A stretch of DNA of 64,000 nucleotides from Fistularia commersonii (lineage: Eukaryota > Chordata > Actinopteri > Syngnathiformes > Fistulariidae), in the NCBI GenBank assembly GCA_037954325.1, contig JBBMNZ010000007.1:5673501-5737500 (forward strand). The letters are read 5' to 3'. Shown here piece after piece: positions 13,601 through 27,547 of the stretch. The first letter of the stretch is position 1. The number at the start of each line of letters is the position of its first letter. The position numbers were made by a program, and so were the translations under genes. The notes under the pieces were generated by a model. The model did not search any database. It was not told where the DNA came from and worked only from the letters and a program-made list of their open reading frames with translations.

Positions 13601-15409
13601 TAACTAAAGCTTACATCTCGCCAACTGGAATCAATATTGTCTGCTGTGGCTGCTAGCAGAAGTCTTATTAATTAAAGCTAGCTTTTTTGTTGTCAACTCA
13701 GCTAACTGTAACTTTAGCTAGAGCTGGTGAATTCCAACTAACTTGAGCTCATGTTTTCTGCCGGGTTAGCAAGCTTACTCTGGCTAATCGCTTTCAAACT
13801 GGCCTAACCCAGTGTTTCCCGCTATGTTGTCTCGCTAACTTCAGCTTACAATTCCCGCTTAGTAGGCTAGCTACCATGAGCTTATGGTTTTCACTGAGTA
13901 AGCTTACCTTATCCAGTCTTCTCATCTGGGTCGTTCTAGCTAACTTAATAATTTTTATTAGCATACAAAAAAAGCTAGCTACCTTAACCACGGTTTTCTG
14001 CCCAGTCAGGAGGCTAAATCATCCCAGCCCCTCCCAAGCCCTTAAAAATACAACAGATGTAACTCTTGCACTGATTGGTGTAAATATGGGACATATTGAA
14101 CGGATTGATTGATTCTACATCATAAGCTAATCGAGGTTGAAACAAGCTAATCTAGAATATTTCAATCTGCAGACAACAGCAGATTATAATCACTTGTTGG
14201 AGTTGGCAGCCAATCGCCCCTCTGGTCAGATCAAGACACCCTGTCACATGACCCTCATTCACCCAGTTGGAGGATAGCTTGACGCCACAGATGCTAAAGC
14301 CGCCTGCGAGCGATCACCGCTTCAACAGCCTGACGGGGAACCCAGGACTCTCCCTGTTTGTTACTTAGTTTGTTTTTTCTGTCGTAAACTAAATGTGCCA
14401 AAGACGGAAGGACCTGAAACAGAACCCCCGAGTCTTAGCTTTAGCACTTAGCAGGTCCTAAAGACTGTCAGTGGACTGAATCGGACCGGCCATCGGTTCG
14501 TTGAAGACTAAAGATCAGGTGTGAATGAGAGTGTGATTGACAGGTTGGATGGTTGACCGCTGACACTTTGATTGACAGTCGTGTCCCTGTTAACCCCCCT
14601 TCCCCGACTCCCCCGATGATGGACATATGACAAATGTCGTCCTCCTCTGTTTGAAAACCTCCCCGAGTTCATCTCTGCTGCCGAGATGCTCCGGTTGCTA
14701 AGATACCAAAGATCCACAGAGTTCAACAAAACAGGACCAAAGTGTCGCACCGTCACCACCCCACCCCACACCCGGCGATGAAACTCAGAATATGTCCACG
14801 TTTCTTGGCGGAATCCGCGGAATCTTGAAACGCTCCACATCCACTGGATGCAGCTGTCGCCACGGCAACAGTTGAAAAGCCCCACCGGGTTGATTTGACG
14901 CCGGTACGCGTGTACATCCAAGAAGGTCCGGTTTCTGTTGGCGACAAAGGGCTCCCAGCAGTAGCAGTTGGGGGTCACACTCCCCTCACACCCCGTCATC
15001 GCGACTCGGGCCACCTGTTAGCGACAAGCTCTAAAAGAGAGCGCTGACATTTTCAAGCTGTCCTGCAACGGCTCAGCCTCATTACCTTCTCCGGGGGGGG
15101 AGTGATGAGGGCGGCGGGGGGGTCAGGCTGCTGAAATGTCTCTCTGGCGGCGCCGTACAGTCCCGACCTCCGACGGGAAGATCGACCAATCAAACAACCT
15201 CCTCTCAGAAGATAAAAAATAGACCTGGACTTTTACATATTAAAGATTATTATCATTATTGTTTTGTTGTTGTTGTTGTTGTTGTTGTTTATTATGATTT
15301 TTATTTGATTCGCCTTTTTGATGATAGAATTATGGGGTTATTTATTATTGCTATTTTTATTATCTATTTCATATAATTGTTATTTTATATAGTAGTAGTA
15401 TATGTTTTT

Positions 15410-15440
<31 letters not shown>

Positions 15441-18400
15441 GGATTTACATCCAAAATGGAAAGTAATCTGATTTGACCTTTAACCCTTTGAAACCTTAAT
15501 GGTAAAAATAATATTAAACTGTTGAAGTAAAACATATTTTTGCTAAAATATAAATCTAGACTTCTACAGGTTTTTGTTTTTATTCAATTCTTCGGATTAT
15601 TCTGGTTATTTTTTCAGTTCATAGCCAAGCCAATATATTTTAATTACATTTGTTTTCCTCACGGGACACTGAAATCCCAATCATATCTTATTTTTGCGTC
15701 TTCAGTTTCAAAAGGCGTCATCCATTCATCCATCCTTCTCCAAAACAAGTCACATTTTGAAAGTTACATTGATGTTGCTGTCAATCATCTGCCCCCCCCC
15801 CCCCCCCCATCCGCCGTTTCTCTGGCGTGTAAATAATTTAGTGACAGTTTGAAGCCCCAATTAAAAGGCGCTGTGGGAGGATGGGGGGGCTGGGGCTGGG
15901 ATCAAGTGGGGGGCAGTGGCAAGGAAGAGGGGGGCGCCCCCTCCGAAACCCCCCATGGGCAACTCATTATCAGCAATGGCTGACATTTGGACAGCAGGAA
16001 GCTTCATCTCATCCGGTTTCTATGGTTACTGGAAAGTAAAAAAATCCTGTCCAGTGTTCATGCGTATCGCAGAGTAAGCTAACTTCTTTTTTTTTTTCCC
16101 AGATAAGATTTTCAGTGTCATAATTATTTTCAGGTAAATTCTCAGGTGAGTCTGTCCATGTCTCAGGAGGTCACAGGTGAGGTCATTGACCCCACAGGTT
16201 AGGTCCCTGACTGCCTTTGGAAGTTCCATGAGACCAAAGGTGAGGTCAGTGACTCCACAGGCAAGGTCACTGAGTCACTGGTGAGTTCCCTGACACCACA
16301 GGCAAGGTAGCTGGCCCCACAGTTAAGGTCACTTACCACACATGGCAGGTCACTTACTGCATACCTGAAGTCACTGGCCCCACAGGTGAGGTCACTGACT
16401 GCAAGCTTGAGTTCCCTGAGACCACAGACGAGGTCACTTGCCCCACAGGTGATGTCACTTGCCCCATAGGTGAAGTCACCAACTTCATACTTGAGTTCCC
16501 TGAGACCACAGAGAAGGTCAGTGGCCCCTCAGACAAGGTCACTGGCCCTACAGGTGAAGTCACCAACTTCATACTTGACTTCCCTGAGGCCACAGACGAG
16601 GTAACTGGCCCCACAGTTGAGGTCACTGACCACACATGGCAGGTCACTTACTGCATACCTGAAGTCACTGGCCCCACAGGTGAGGTCACTGACTACACAC
16701 TTGAGTTCCCTGAGACCACAGATGAGGTCACTGGCCCCACAGGTGAGGTCACTGGCCCCACAGGTGAGGTCAGTGACTCCACAGGTGAGGCCTCCCTCAC
16801 CCTTCTGCCTGTCACAACCGCATATTGCTGGTCCTTCTGATTGGTCCTGGCCTCAGGGGCAAGGCCTTACTTCAGGTCAGAGCTGGAACCGACCTCCAGG
16901 TGGAGGAGTGCGGCTGTTTAGTTTCCAAGAAGTCTCAGCAATCGAAGGAAGCGGAACCCCAGACAACCATCACGGTGGAGTAGAGAGAGTTGACTCCATG
17001 ACTGAGGGCCATCCTCGTTATGCGTCCCAAACTTTCGGTTCCACTTGGAACCTCCGGTGTCTATTCCCCCGCCGTTTAGATGTTACCCGTTGATTGGTTC
17101 AGTCTCCCCTTTTTTTATGTTCTTCTGTTCTCCGCCAGCTGCTCTGTCACCTCCCGCTACGCATACTTAACGTTCCTACATTTGCATTTATCGTCTTGAA
17201 GCTAGATCTCCATGGTGATACCCCTCTGACCACCCCCGCTCCTCTCAGTGGGTTACTTTCTGTTCCCTGTCATGACGTCTTAGGCTCTCTAAGGGTTCTG
17301 CATCACATCCTTCTTGGCCATCATCTGTTCGGAGTTTGGAATGCTGGACCATTTGGCCTCAATGCTCGAATTCCAAAAAAGTGGAACTAAAGAAGTTCGA
17401 TATTGGGTCTCTTCCCCATAGAGATCCCTTGTGGACCTTGTGGCAGATTCAAGATTCAAAACGTTTATCGTCACATGTACTGGGTAGAAACATGTTTCCC
17501 TGTGCAATGAAATTCCTACTTTGCTCTCCACAGTGCATTTAGATAGGATGAGTGTAAGCATTATTATAAATATGACTAGATATGAATATGAACAGTGCAA
17601 TAGAACAGTGGCTGTGCAATAAGACATTTACACAAAGAACTCACAAAGTTCAGGTGTAAGGATGAAGTGGCAATAGACTTTACACGTGCAAGAAGAATGA
17701 GTGTCGGCTGTTTAAGAGTCCGATGGCAGTCGGGTAGAACGAGTTCTTTAATCACGTCGTCGTACATTTCACACTCCTGAAGACCTTGGAGGAACACCGG
17801 CTGATGAGCTCTCTCCTCCTTCCTCATGTCCACTATCATCTCCTTGGTCTTGTCTGTGTTGAGGGTGAGGTTGTTGTCCTCGCACCGCTTCACCAGACTG
17901 GTCAACTCCATCCTGTAGGCCGTTTAATCTCCGCCAATAATGCGTCCTATCAACTTCAGGATGATGATGTCTTCATGGGAGGGGACATAGTCGTCTGTGA
18001 ACAGGGTGTAGAGGAGGGGGCGGAGGACACATCCCACAGGAGTGCCTGGTTTCATGATAATGCTGGGGGTCTAGGGTTTTTGTGATGTTCTGAATGTGGG
18101 CCAGCACCACTCTCTCGAAGCACTTCATGGTGATCGGGGTGAGTGCTTCTGGCCTGCGGTATGCTTGAATCCAGCTGATCGGCTTGTCGTCTAGTGCGGA
18201 CTTGTTCTGTGCACTGCTATGATAACGAGAAAAGACAACTTGAGACGTTGCAATACCAGGTGTCCCTGATAGCGGCTCAGCTAAGAGCCCGAAGAGCCGA
18301 GATTCCATTGGTCAATGAAGGGTTCTTCGTGAAGTAGCTTCGGTGGCGTTCTGTAGCATCTTGTTTTGGATGATTTCCTGTTTAATACAAGAAGAACCCA

Positions 18401-19147
18401 GATGTGATTGGCTAAATCATCCCTAGCTAGGCTAATGTTTTTTTTTTCCTCCATCTATGATCTGTCAGGGGTTCTTGAAGAGCGAGCGCGTGTCCAGGAT
18501 GGTCCAGAGCGGCGGCTGCTCAGCCAACGACTTCCGCGAGGTCTTCAAGAAGAACATTGAGCGGCGCGTCCGCAGCCTACCGGAGATCGACGGGCTGAGC
18601 AAGGAGACAGTGCTGAGCTCCTGGATCGCCAAGTACGATGCCATCTACCGGGGCGAAGAGGACCCGCGACGCTCGGCGCAACGATCTCATCTGGGCGCCG
18701 TGTCGGAGCTGATCCTCAGCAAGGAGCAGCTGTACGAGATGTTCCAGCAGATCCTCGGCATCCGGAAGTTTGAGCACCAGCTGCTGTACAATGCTTGCCA
18801 GGTGGGTGGCCTGTTAGCTGTTAGCCGTAGCCTGAACCACGATCACCAGCACTGGACGGATGATTGACAGCTGTTGTGTCCGGGATAAGCCCCGCCCCTC
18901 GCCGGTAGTTATCTGTGAATGGCTCCGCCCACCTGGTCCCCTTACTTATTAATAGAAGATCTCCTTGATCTCCCGGCTTTATCTTCATTGCTTTGTCGAC
19001 CTGCTCGATGACATCAATGCCTCCAGAGGGCGAGGCGGCTGCCAACGCCGCCATGTTTGCCATTTGAGGAATATTAATAGAACCGACACTTCTGTTGATT
19101 AATTTTGCTCCCTTTTGAGAGGATGACAGATAATTACCAGCTCATCT

Positions 19148-19186
<39 letters not shown>

Positions 19187-22100
19187 AGTGTTACCATGAC
19201 GTCCCCCCCTCGTCCCGCCCGATGAAACATTTCTATGACGACGCCACTTTGTGTGAAGCCTCTAATCAAAGCGTCAGAACGACGGAGGGGAAGAACTGGA
19301 GAACCGGGTGGCAACGGAGTGAGGGTCGGGGGAACAGATGTGGTCACATGACACCTGGCGGGGGCTGAGCCAATCACAGTTGACGACGGACCGGCGGGTC
19401 AGCTGTCAATCATCCAACCGCACCGCCCTCATTCACAGCTGCAGACAGTAAAGTCCGCGGTAAACATTCGGACTGTTCTTAGTCGGGAGAAGGACAACCT
19501 GGAGAGAACGTTGGCTGGAGAACATAGAGAGAAAATGGTAAACGAGGAGACACTTACTTACCTCCTCTCCTGATTGGCTGGGTGTAACCCTGCCGCCGGC
19601 TGCTGATTGGTCCGTCATTGGTCACTTCCTGTCCGTCAGCTCCCGGTTTCCTTTCTTTCAGCTGGACAACGTGGACGAGCAGGCGGCGCAGATCCGCCGG
19701 GAGCTGGACGGGAGGCTGCAGGAGGCCGAGAACATCGCCAGGGTGAGGGAATCCGCCCCCGCTCGCCCAACCATCCAATGATCGATCGATCGATCGCCGA
19801 CAGCTCCGATCACTGATCGATCTGTGACTGAAAGACAGCCCCACCGGGTTGTAGGTTCTGGCTATTTCCCGGTTTCTTCACCCTTTCTTTGCTATCTCAA
19901 CTTAAATATTCAAGAACTGGGTGAACCATCAATCAATCAATCAGTCAATCGATCAATCAATCAATCAAAATCTGAAATCCTCTAATTTCGGTCCTCCGGG
20001 GGTAACTACTTCCTCGGTTTGCGTCGCATTCGTTTTTCCGGGGCTTCTCCCGACTGATCGGGAAAGCGTGAGCTAAATCGATCGGAGCCCAGCTGTTGCC
20101 ATGGCTACATCCGTCGACGGACTCGCCGGGTCCATTCGATCGGGGTCCCGAACGTCGTTGGAACAAAAAACAAAAACAAATCAATGACTGATGAAGGTGG
20201 AACATCTTCCTCGTCCAGCCGCTCTGTGCTAATGCTAACAAGCTAATTCCGCAGGAGAGTCGGCACCCCGAGATGGTCTCCGCCGACATGGAGGCCCTGT
20301 ACGTGGAGGAGCTCCGCTCCTCGGTGAACCTCCTGATGGCCAACCTGGAGAGCCTGCCCGTGTCCAGAGGAGGCACCGACCTCAGGCAGAAGCTCAAGCG
20401 CTCGTCCCTCAACAGCTCCTTCCTGGACATGGACGAGGGCGACGTACTGTCCAAGTCAGATGTAGCGCTGACCTTCGCCCTGGAGGTTGGGGTTCCATCA
20501 GATCTCCGCGTTCTGCCTCGATGGCGAAGGTAATTCTAATCGCTTCCTCCTCTCCCCAAGATCGTGATCGTGGAGGTCCAGGGTCTGAAGTCGGTGGCGC
20601 CCAACCGTATCGTTTACTGCACCATGGAGGTGGAGGGCGCCGAGAAGCTCCAGACGGACCAGGCCGAGGCCTGCAGGCCACAGTGAGAACCTCCTCCTGC
20701 AGGCTTTTCATGCTCCTCTTTGTCTGCTTCCTCCTCTTGGCTTTCTTCTTCGACCTCCTTGCTCCTCCTCCTGGTCGGGCGGCGGTGGCCCTCGGTGGAG
20801 GAGCCACGCTCTCCTCAGGCCGAGAGCGTGGCTCCTCCATCGGGTCCAGGCGGCGGGAGAAGGTTTCTGTGTTTCGCTCCGACCTTGCAGAACCTCTGGA
20901 GTGGCTTTCGGATCGTCTACTTGCCCCCCCTCTCCTCCTTTAAGGCACCCCCCCTCTATACACACCCCTAAACAACTCCCTCATACACACCCCTAAACAC
21001 TATCATCTATACACAATCTATACAACCCCATACACACCTCTATACGGCCTTCAATACACACTCTATACACCCCCTCTAGACCCCCATATACACCCTCTTT
21101 ACGCCCCACCCAAACATCCCCCCATTCACAATATACACCCCCTCTATACACACCTATACACCCCTCATGCACCACATACACACTCTATACAACGCCCATA
21201 CACACACTATACATCCCCTCAATACAACCCCCTTCTATACACACTCTAAACCCCCCATATACACCCCCCTCTTTACACACACTAAACACCCCCTTTATAC
21301 ACTCTCTGATGTACACACTCTATATACTCCTCAATTCACCCCCTTTTATAAACACTACACCCCCCCAAACCTCCTCTAGACCCCGTATACACCCCATACA
21401 CCCCCTTTCTTTACACCCCCTTCTATACACACTCTACACCTCCCCATATACACACCTTAAAAACCCCCGTGCACTCCCTCTATCCCCCCCGCTGTACACA
21501 CTCTACACCCCGCTCTATACACACCCATACAACCCCTCTATACACTTCACTTTATACACCCTCCTATATCCACACTGTACACCCCACATACACTCCCTTT
21601 ATAGCCCCCTCTATACACACACTATACACTCCCCATATTCCCCCTCTATACAACCCCTAAATTCACTCATCTTCTATACACACTCTATACACCCCCCCTC
21701 TTCTATACACACTCTATACACCCCCCTTTATACCCTTCATACACCGCCCTCTTTACACCCCCTTCTACACACACTCTATACACTACCCTTTGCCTCCCCA
21801 TACACCCCACATACACACTCTATACACCCTCCTCTATACACCCCCTCATACAACCCCTCTATACACACCCCTAAACACACCCTGGGGGAGTGTATAGGTG
21901 TATAATCACTCCCCGAATACACCACTCATACAACCCAATCCAACCCCCTCAATCACCAATAGATAAATACATACATAAATAGATTAAAATAAATAAACCG
22001 GTGTACAAAACTGGAGTGAATAAAAAAATAATAATTTCATGATTTTAATGTGAATGGCTGTTTGGAATGACATTGTTATTACACATGAAAAAGAAATGTC

Positions 22101-22470
22101 TGCACCTTTGTTATTTTAAGGCGACTATCCAGGAAATGAAGTGTGTGTGTGTGCGTGTGAACACACCTTTTCCTGCGGTTTGTTACCTTGGAAACTAAAT
22201 CTGGCACTCGACTTCGCTTCTCAGCCTCAACAGGTGAAGGGGTCACTCGTCATCTGTGCTCCTCCTCAGGAACTTGCGCACACACACCAAACACACGCGC
22301 ATACACACACACACACACATACACACACGAAGCTGACACATCCAGGTTAAGCCCCGCCCCCCACCCCCGTCACAGCTGTGATTGGCTCCACCCCCTTCTC
22401 AACTGTTTTCCCTCCTGCTTGTCTTAAGACCCTTTGTTTGTCGAACAGCTTGTCAATCACACAACCGATG

Positions 22471-22513
<43 letters not shown>

Positions 22514-22653
22514 ACATGTCCTCCAGGTGGGGGACGCAAGGCGACTTCACCACCAACCACCCGCTGCCCTCCGTCAAGGTCAAGCTCTTCACGGAGAGCA
22601 CCGGCGTCTTGGCGCTGGAGGACAAGGAGCTGGGAAGAGTGAGTGCACATGCG

Positions 22654-22700
<47 letters not shown>

Positions 22701-25700
22701 CACTTGACATCCATAGGATTATGACATTACCTTGCATGCAGCTGGGTGCATAACTTTTTCTAAACATTCTGTAGTTTCTTCTTCGTATATTTCTGCATGT
22801 CATGACATTTTATATAGAAATGCACGTGAGACACACCGACAATTCAGCAGGCCATCTGCAAACAATTACGTCATGAGAAGATGTTTGAATGAGAAATACG
22901 ATTGATTCAACAGTCTATCAGTAAAAAAATGTCCATTACACACGTGACAAAAGCGCCTGCTTTTATTTTGTCAAGGAAGGGTGGGATGGGGAAAAAAGGT
23001 GCTTTATGGATCTCTGACCTTTGACCCCTGACACCTCCCCCCAGGTGGTCCTGAACCCCACCCCGAACGGACCCAAGCAGGCGGAGTTCCACCGGATGTC
23101 AGTGCCAAAGAGCAGCCAGGATGGCGAGCTGCGGATCCGGCTTGCCGTCCGCATGGACAAACCTCCCAACATGAAGCACAGTGGGTGAGTGTGACGTCTC
23201 CTGATGGACGTATTTTTATTCTTCTATTTTCTAATTCTATTTTTTATCAATCCTTGAAAACCCTTTTTTTTTAAGATGACATGTTCAGGTATATTTTTTT
23301 CATTTTTTTTTCTGGAGTTTAAATTTCATTTTCATTTTCAGTTCAGGATGTTCGACTCATTTCAGTAATGACTCTTATTATTATTATTACAGTGTTATTT
23401 CAATATTTTTATTCTATTTCAGATTTATTTTCCCTAATGGGTTGATAATTACGAGGTCTGATTCGGTTTAATTTTTATTATTATATTACTAGATTTATAA
23501 GAAAAAAGAAAATGACATTAGATTTATTTTTCTGAAAAGTTTTATCATTTCTTGCATATATTAAAACCAATACAATTTTCAAAGTTTTATTGTCACATTA
23601 GAGTCAGGCGCTTCCCTGTCCAATGAAATTCTTACACTGCCCTCTGCAGTGCAGCCAGATGAGCAGCGATAAATAATAATATAATAATAAATACTAAACA
23701 TACTATTGTACCCAGATGCAGACAGTGCAAGGAAACATAAAGGGTAAGCAGAATCGTAAACTGTATTCGGAAGATGTACAAGTTAAAGTCGAGTGCAGCT
23801 TTGAGTTTACGGCTCACAAAGTGCAGGTACAGGTTGTATGCAGATAGTTTACATAAACAGTTAAGTTACACGAACAGCCGAGCGCAGGGTGTGGTTGGTT
23901 GTGCCAGCTGGAAAGTGCAGAATTGTCCAAGGTTATTGACTCCTGTCAGTTGTTAAGGAGTCTGACGTCAGTCGGGTAGAACGAGTTCTTCAGCGGAGTT
24001 GTCCCATGTTTCCGCACCTCCGGCTGGAGGGTAGGAGTGCGAACAGTCCACGTTGGGGGTTGGGTGGTGGTCCTTGGTGATGCAGGCAGCTCTCCTGTGG
24101 ACTCTGCAGAGCCCACAAATAGAGTCCTAGATGCCCTGCGGGGAAGGCAAGGAGGGTCCTGATGATCTTCTCTGCGGTCTTTCCCATACCGTACCGCCAT
24201 GCGGCTCAACAATGCAGCTGTAGGAGTTGCTGAGGATCTTAGGCGACATGCCAAACCTCCTCAGCCTCCCCAGGAAGTACAGCTGCTGTTGAGCCCTCCT
24301 GACCGTCTGGTGTTGAGGGACCAGGTCAGGTCCTCACTTATGTGGAAACCCAGATATTTGAAGCTGCTCAACTTCAAGACCTTTGCTCAAGAGCGGCAAA
24401 TGAGGTCTCCTCTGCCTCCTTACGTCCACTACCATCTCCTTTGTCTTGTCCATGTTGAGGGTGAGGTTCCACGAACCAAAGAATGATGATGTGAGTGAAC
24501 AGGGTATACTCCAGGGATACCAACACTTTCTCACCTTGTGAGTTACTTCTCAAATTACCATGGGACAAATGTTCTACCTACACTTTTACTGAGTATACTT
24601 AACACAATACTTGTTTGTGCACCTTGCATAACTTCATGAACCCTCCTGGCACACGACAACGGAGTGCATTTTTGGTCACTACCTGCCCCTGATGACTTGT
24701 ACTGTGCCGCTTTCCCGGACAACTGAGATTTTAGTTCCTTCAACTTTCTCATTCTCGGCTCGCTTTTCGAAGGGAAATTCCCGTTCACAGCTTTTATGAA
24801 CAGTCCGAAAGTGCCGCTCTGCATTTCCCTTCTTTGGAAGAGCAATGGCAGATTTACCAATCAAGTTTTGAATGTGACAATTGCGGGGGGGTCTTCCTTC
24901 AATTGTGCATGGAAGTGATATATGTTCGCTTTCTCACTTGACTCAGTTCCTGCATGCTTTCCTTGTGAAGAAATAATTCCGAAGGCTAACTTGCTGGATA
25001 GCGCGCCATAATCTGTGGTTGACTGCACATGCGTGGGGGACTCGTATATCAGAAAAAAACTAAGTCTCAGATTTGCTGCCCTGTATTTCAGTCAACTGGC
25101 AAGAACCATAGGGAGGTTGGATGACGGACTTTGATTGGCATGTGATCTACCAACATTACCTTCGACATATTGGGGACCCCGAGTGTAGATGATGGGCCTG
25201 AAGGTCCATTCCCGACGAGCGCCCGTGTTTGTGATGATGCTGGCCGAGGTCCTATTCACTTGAGGTGGGAATAGCGGCTAGCTCATTAGCACAGTTATGA
25301 TTCAGTTATGAGTATTATTACAGTGCTATTACCCTATTGTTATTATTCAGATTTATTTTACCCAGCAGTCTAATATTGGATCTAATTGTTGTTGTTGTTG
25401 TTGTTATTATTGTCATGACTGTTATCACAATATAAGTATTACTATGTAATGATGATATATTATTATTATTATTCATAAGAATTTTTCCAAAATATTCTAG
25501 TCATTATTTTGCTATATTTGTCTTTTCTTTAAAAAAGGCAAAGAAAAAAACAGTTATATCTTGTCACTCCAATTTAATTAATTTTCCTGCAGTCCTTCAA
25601 CGTTTCCATAGAAAAAAGTCTCATTCTTTTCCCCAAAGGTTTTGATAAAGTTGATATTTACTATAATTATTTCCTATAGTTTAATAATCTAGAACACATC

Positions 25701-27514
25701 AAAGATCAACAATTAGCTTCCTGGTCCTCAATATTCATTGATAAACTAACGACAATGTAATAAAGCTTGTTCAGGAAGAACTAATAATAAGTTATAATGA
25801 AAAATAATAAGCAGTAACATCGAGGATAACAGATGTCTGGGACTCTGAGAGGGGAATTTGAATATGATGATGATGACAGGAAAAGCTAGAGAGTTGGTTG
25901 ACAGGATGCAGAGAAGGAAGGGGGAGATACTGAGTGTTCCAGGTGGAAAGGTAGCAAGGCTTAGAAGCTTATGCACTTTCTCCTAGATGGAGAAATTCTG
26001 TGGTGTGTAAATCAAGTGATGTAGATTATCCCCAGAGGTGAGAGATTGGCAATTGGTGCAGACTTCAGTGGACATATTGATGCAGGCAACAGAGGCGCTG
26101 CAGAAGTCTCTACGGGGGAGGAGTTGAGAAAGGCTCTGGATGGTCAGGGAGAGCTTCCAGATGACTGGACAACTAAAGTTAATGCGATCAGGGGGACAGG
26201 TATGAGAATACTTGGTGTGTCATCTGGAAGGAGACTTGGTTATGGAATGAGACTGTGGACACTGAGGGGAGGAAAGAGAGCAGACTGATGTAAAGGTAAA
26301 GGTAGAGCTAGTAAAGGCCAAACAAAGGGCTTATGATGACTTGTATGCTCGGTTGGACAGGGAGAGTATGCTTTTTACAGGTTGGCAAAACAGAGAGATA
26401 GAGATTGGAAGGCCGTGATTAAGTATAGTGAAGGAAATGTATTGACAGATGCTAGAAGAGTGATGGGAAAATGGAAGGAGTACTTTGGAGAGTTACTGAT
26501 TGAACGAAAATGAAAGTGAGAGGAGGGTAGAGGAGGTGACTATTGTGGACCACGAAGGAGCAGAGATTGGTAAAAGTGAAGTGAGGAGGGCATTGAAGAG
26601 GATGAAGAGTGGAAAGGCAGTTGATACTGATGATTTACCTGTGGAGGTGTGGAAGTGTCTAGGAGAGGCAGCGGTAGAGTTTCTGGTTATATTATTCAAC
26701 TGGATCTTAGCTGGTGAGAAGATTCTGAGGAAGGGAGTAGAAGTGTGTTAGTGCCTATTTTTAAGAAGAAGGGGGATGTGCAGAATTGTGAAAACTAAAG
26801 AGGAACAAAGTTGATTAGCCATACAATGAAGTTATGAGAAAGGGTAGTGGAGCTTCTTGCCTAAAAAGAGTACTGCAAATGCAGTATTTGCTTTGAGAAT
26901 GCTGGTAGAAAAGTACAGAGAAGGCCAGAGGGAGCTGCATTGTTCCTTTGTAGACCCAGACAAAGAAAAGTGTACGACGGGGTGGAGTGGAACACTGTAT
27001 GAGGAAGTCCTGAGCGGCAGAGAAGTTTGTTCGACTGGTGCAGGACATGTATGCTAGCTGTGAGACAGTGATGAGGTGTGCTATAGGTGTAACAGTGAAG
27101 TTCCAGCTGGAGGTGGGGTGGGACTTCATCAGGGATCAGCTCTAAGATCTTTTGCAGTGGTGATGGAAAGGCTGATAGATGAGGTCAGACAGGAATCTGC
27201 ATGGACCATGATGTTTGCAGATGACATTTTAAGCTGTAGTGAGAGCAGGGAACAGGTGGATATCTCAAGAGGTGGAGGTATGCTCTGGAAAGGAGAGGAA
27301 TGATATCATTGATACTACGTGAACTAAAATATGTCTTCAAATGTAAAAATGTTATTTGTGACTTCCTGATATTATTATATCTATTTTGCATTTATTAATG
27401 TACAACCAAAGTAAAATTTGGTAAAGTACTTCATTAGTACAAAGTAGAAGTACCTTGGTAAGCTTATGACAGACCCACAGCTCCTCCTGCTGGTGAGCCA
27501 GACCAGTGACATGA

Positions 27515-27547
<33 letters not shown>

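Larger units (their letters stand above)
12309..18468 (+). other. cadps2: Intron 2 (6.2 kb)
   Basis: The intron contains a CATCCAATCCC minisatellite, a tract rich in AGCTAGC/GCTAAC words (about 13.45-14.0 kb), a GTCACTG minisatellite at 16.2-16.8 kb and an L2 LINE relic at 17.4-18.3 kb. 14.1-15.2 kb is unique-looking sequence with an unrecognised 168-codon minus frame. 15.24-15.75 kb is A/T-rich with a GTT repeat and a poly-T run. Confidence 0.85.
20683..22526 (+). other. cadps2: Intron 6 (1.84 kb)
   Basis: The intron holds a strong hairpin at 20791-20844, a 1-kb TATACACCCC-type array, an A/T-rich stretch (21950-22130) and (CA)n/(TG)n tracts before exon 7. Confidence 0.85.

Noticed and set aside
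14508..15014. 168-codon minus-strand frame in intron 2
   Set aside because: The sequence is not repetitive, but I recognise no domain or family and no splice partners. An open frame of this length in G/C-rich DNA can arise by chance.
20273..20533. Longer exon 5 ending at the GTAATT donor (20530)
   Set aside because: It would shift the frame into an immediate stop and leave a 31-nt intron, too short to splice. Homology ends at 20485.
20940..21935. Interstitial telomeric repeat
   Set aside because: The C-rich units are CTATACACCCC variants, not CCCTAA.
25865..27300. Intact retrotransposon gene
   Set aside because: Recognisable endonuclease and RT motifs are spread over several frames with stops between them, so it is a relic.
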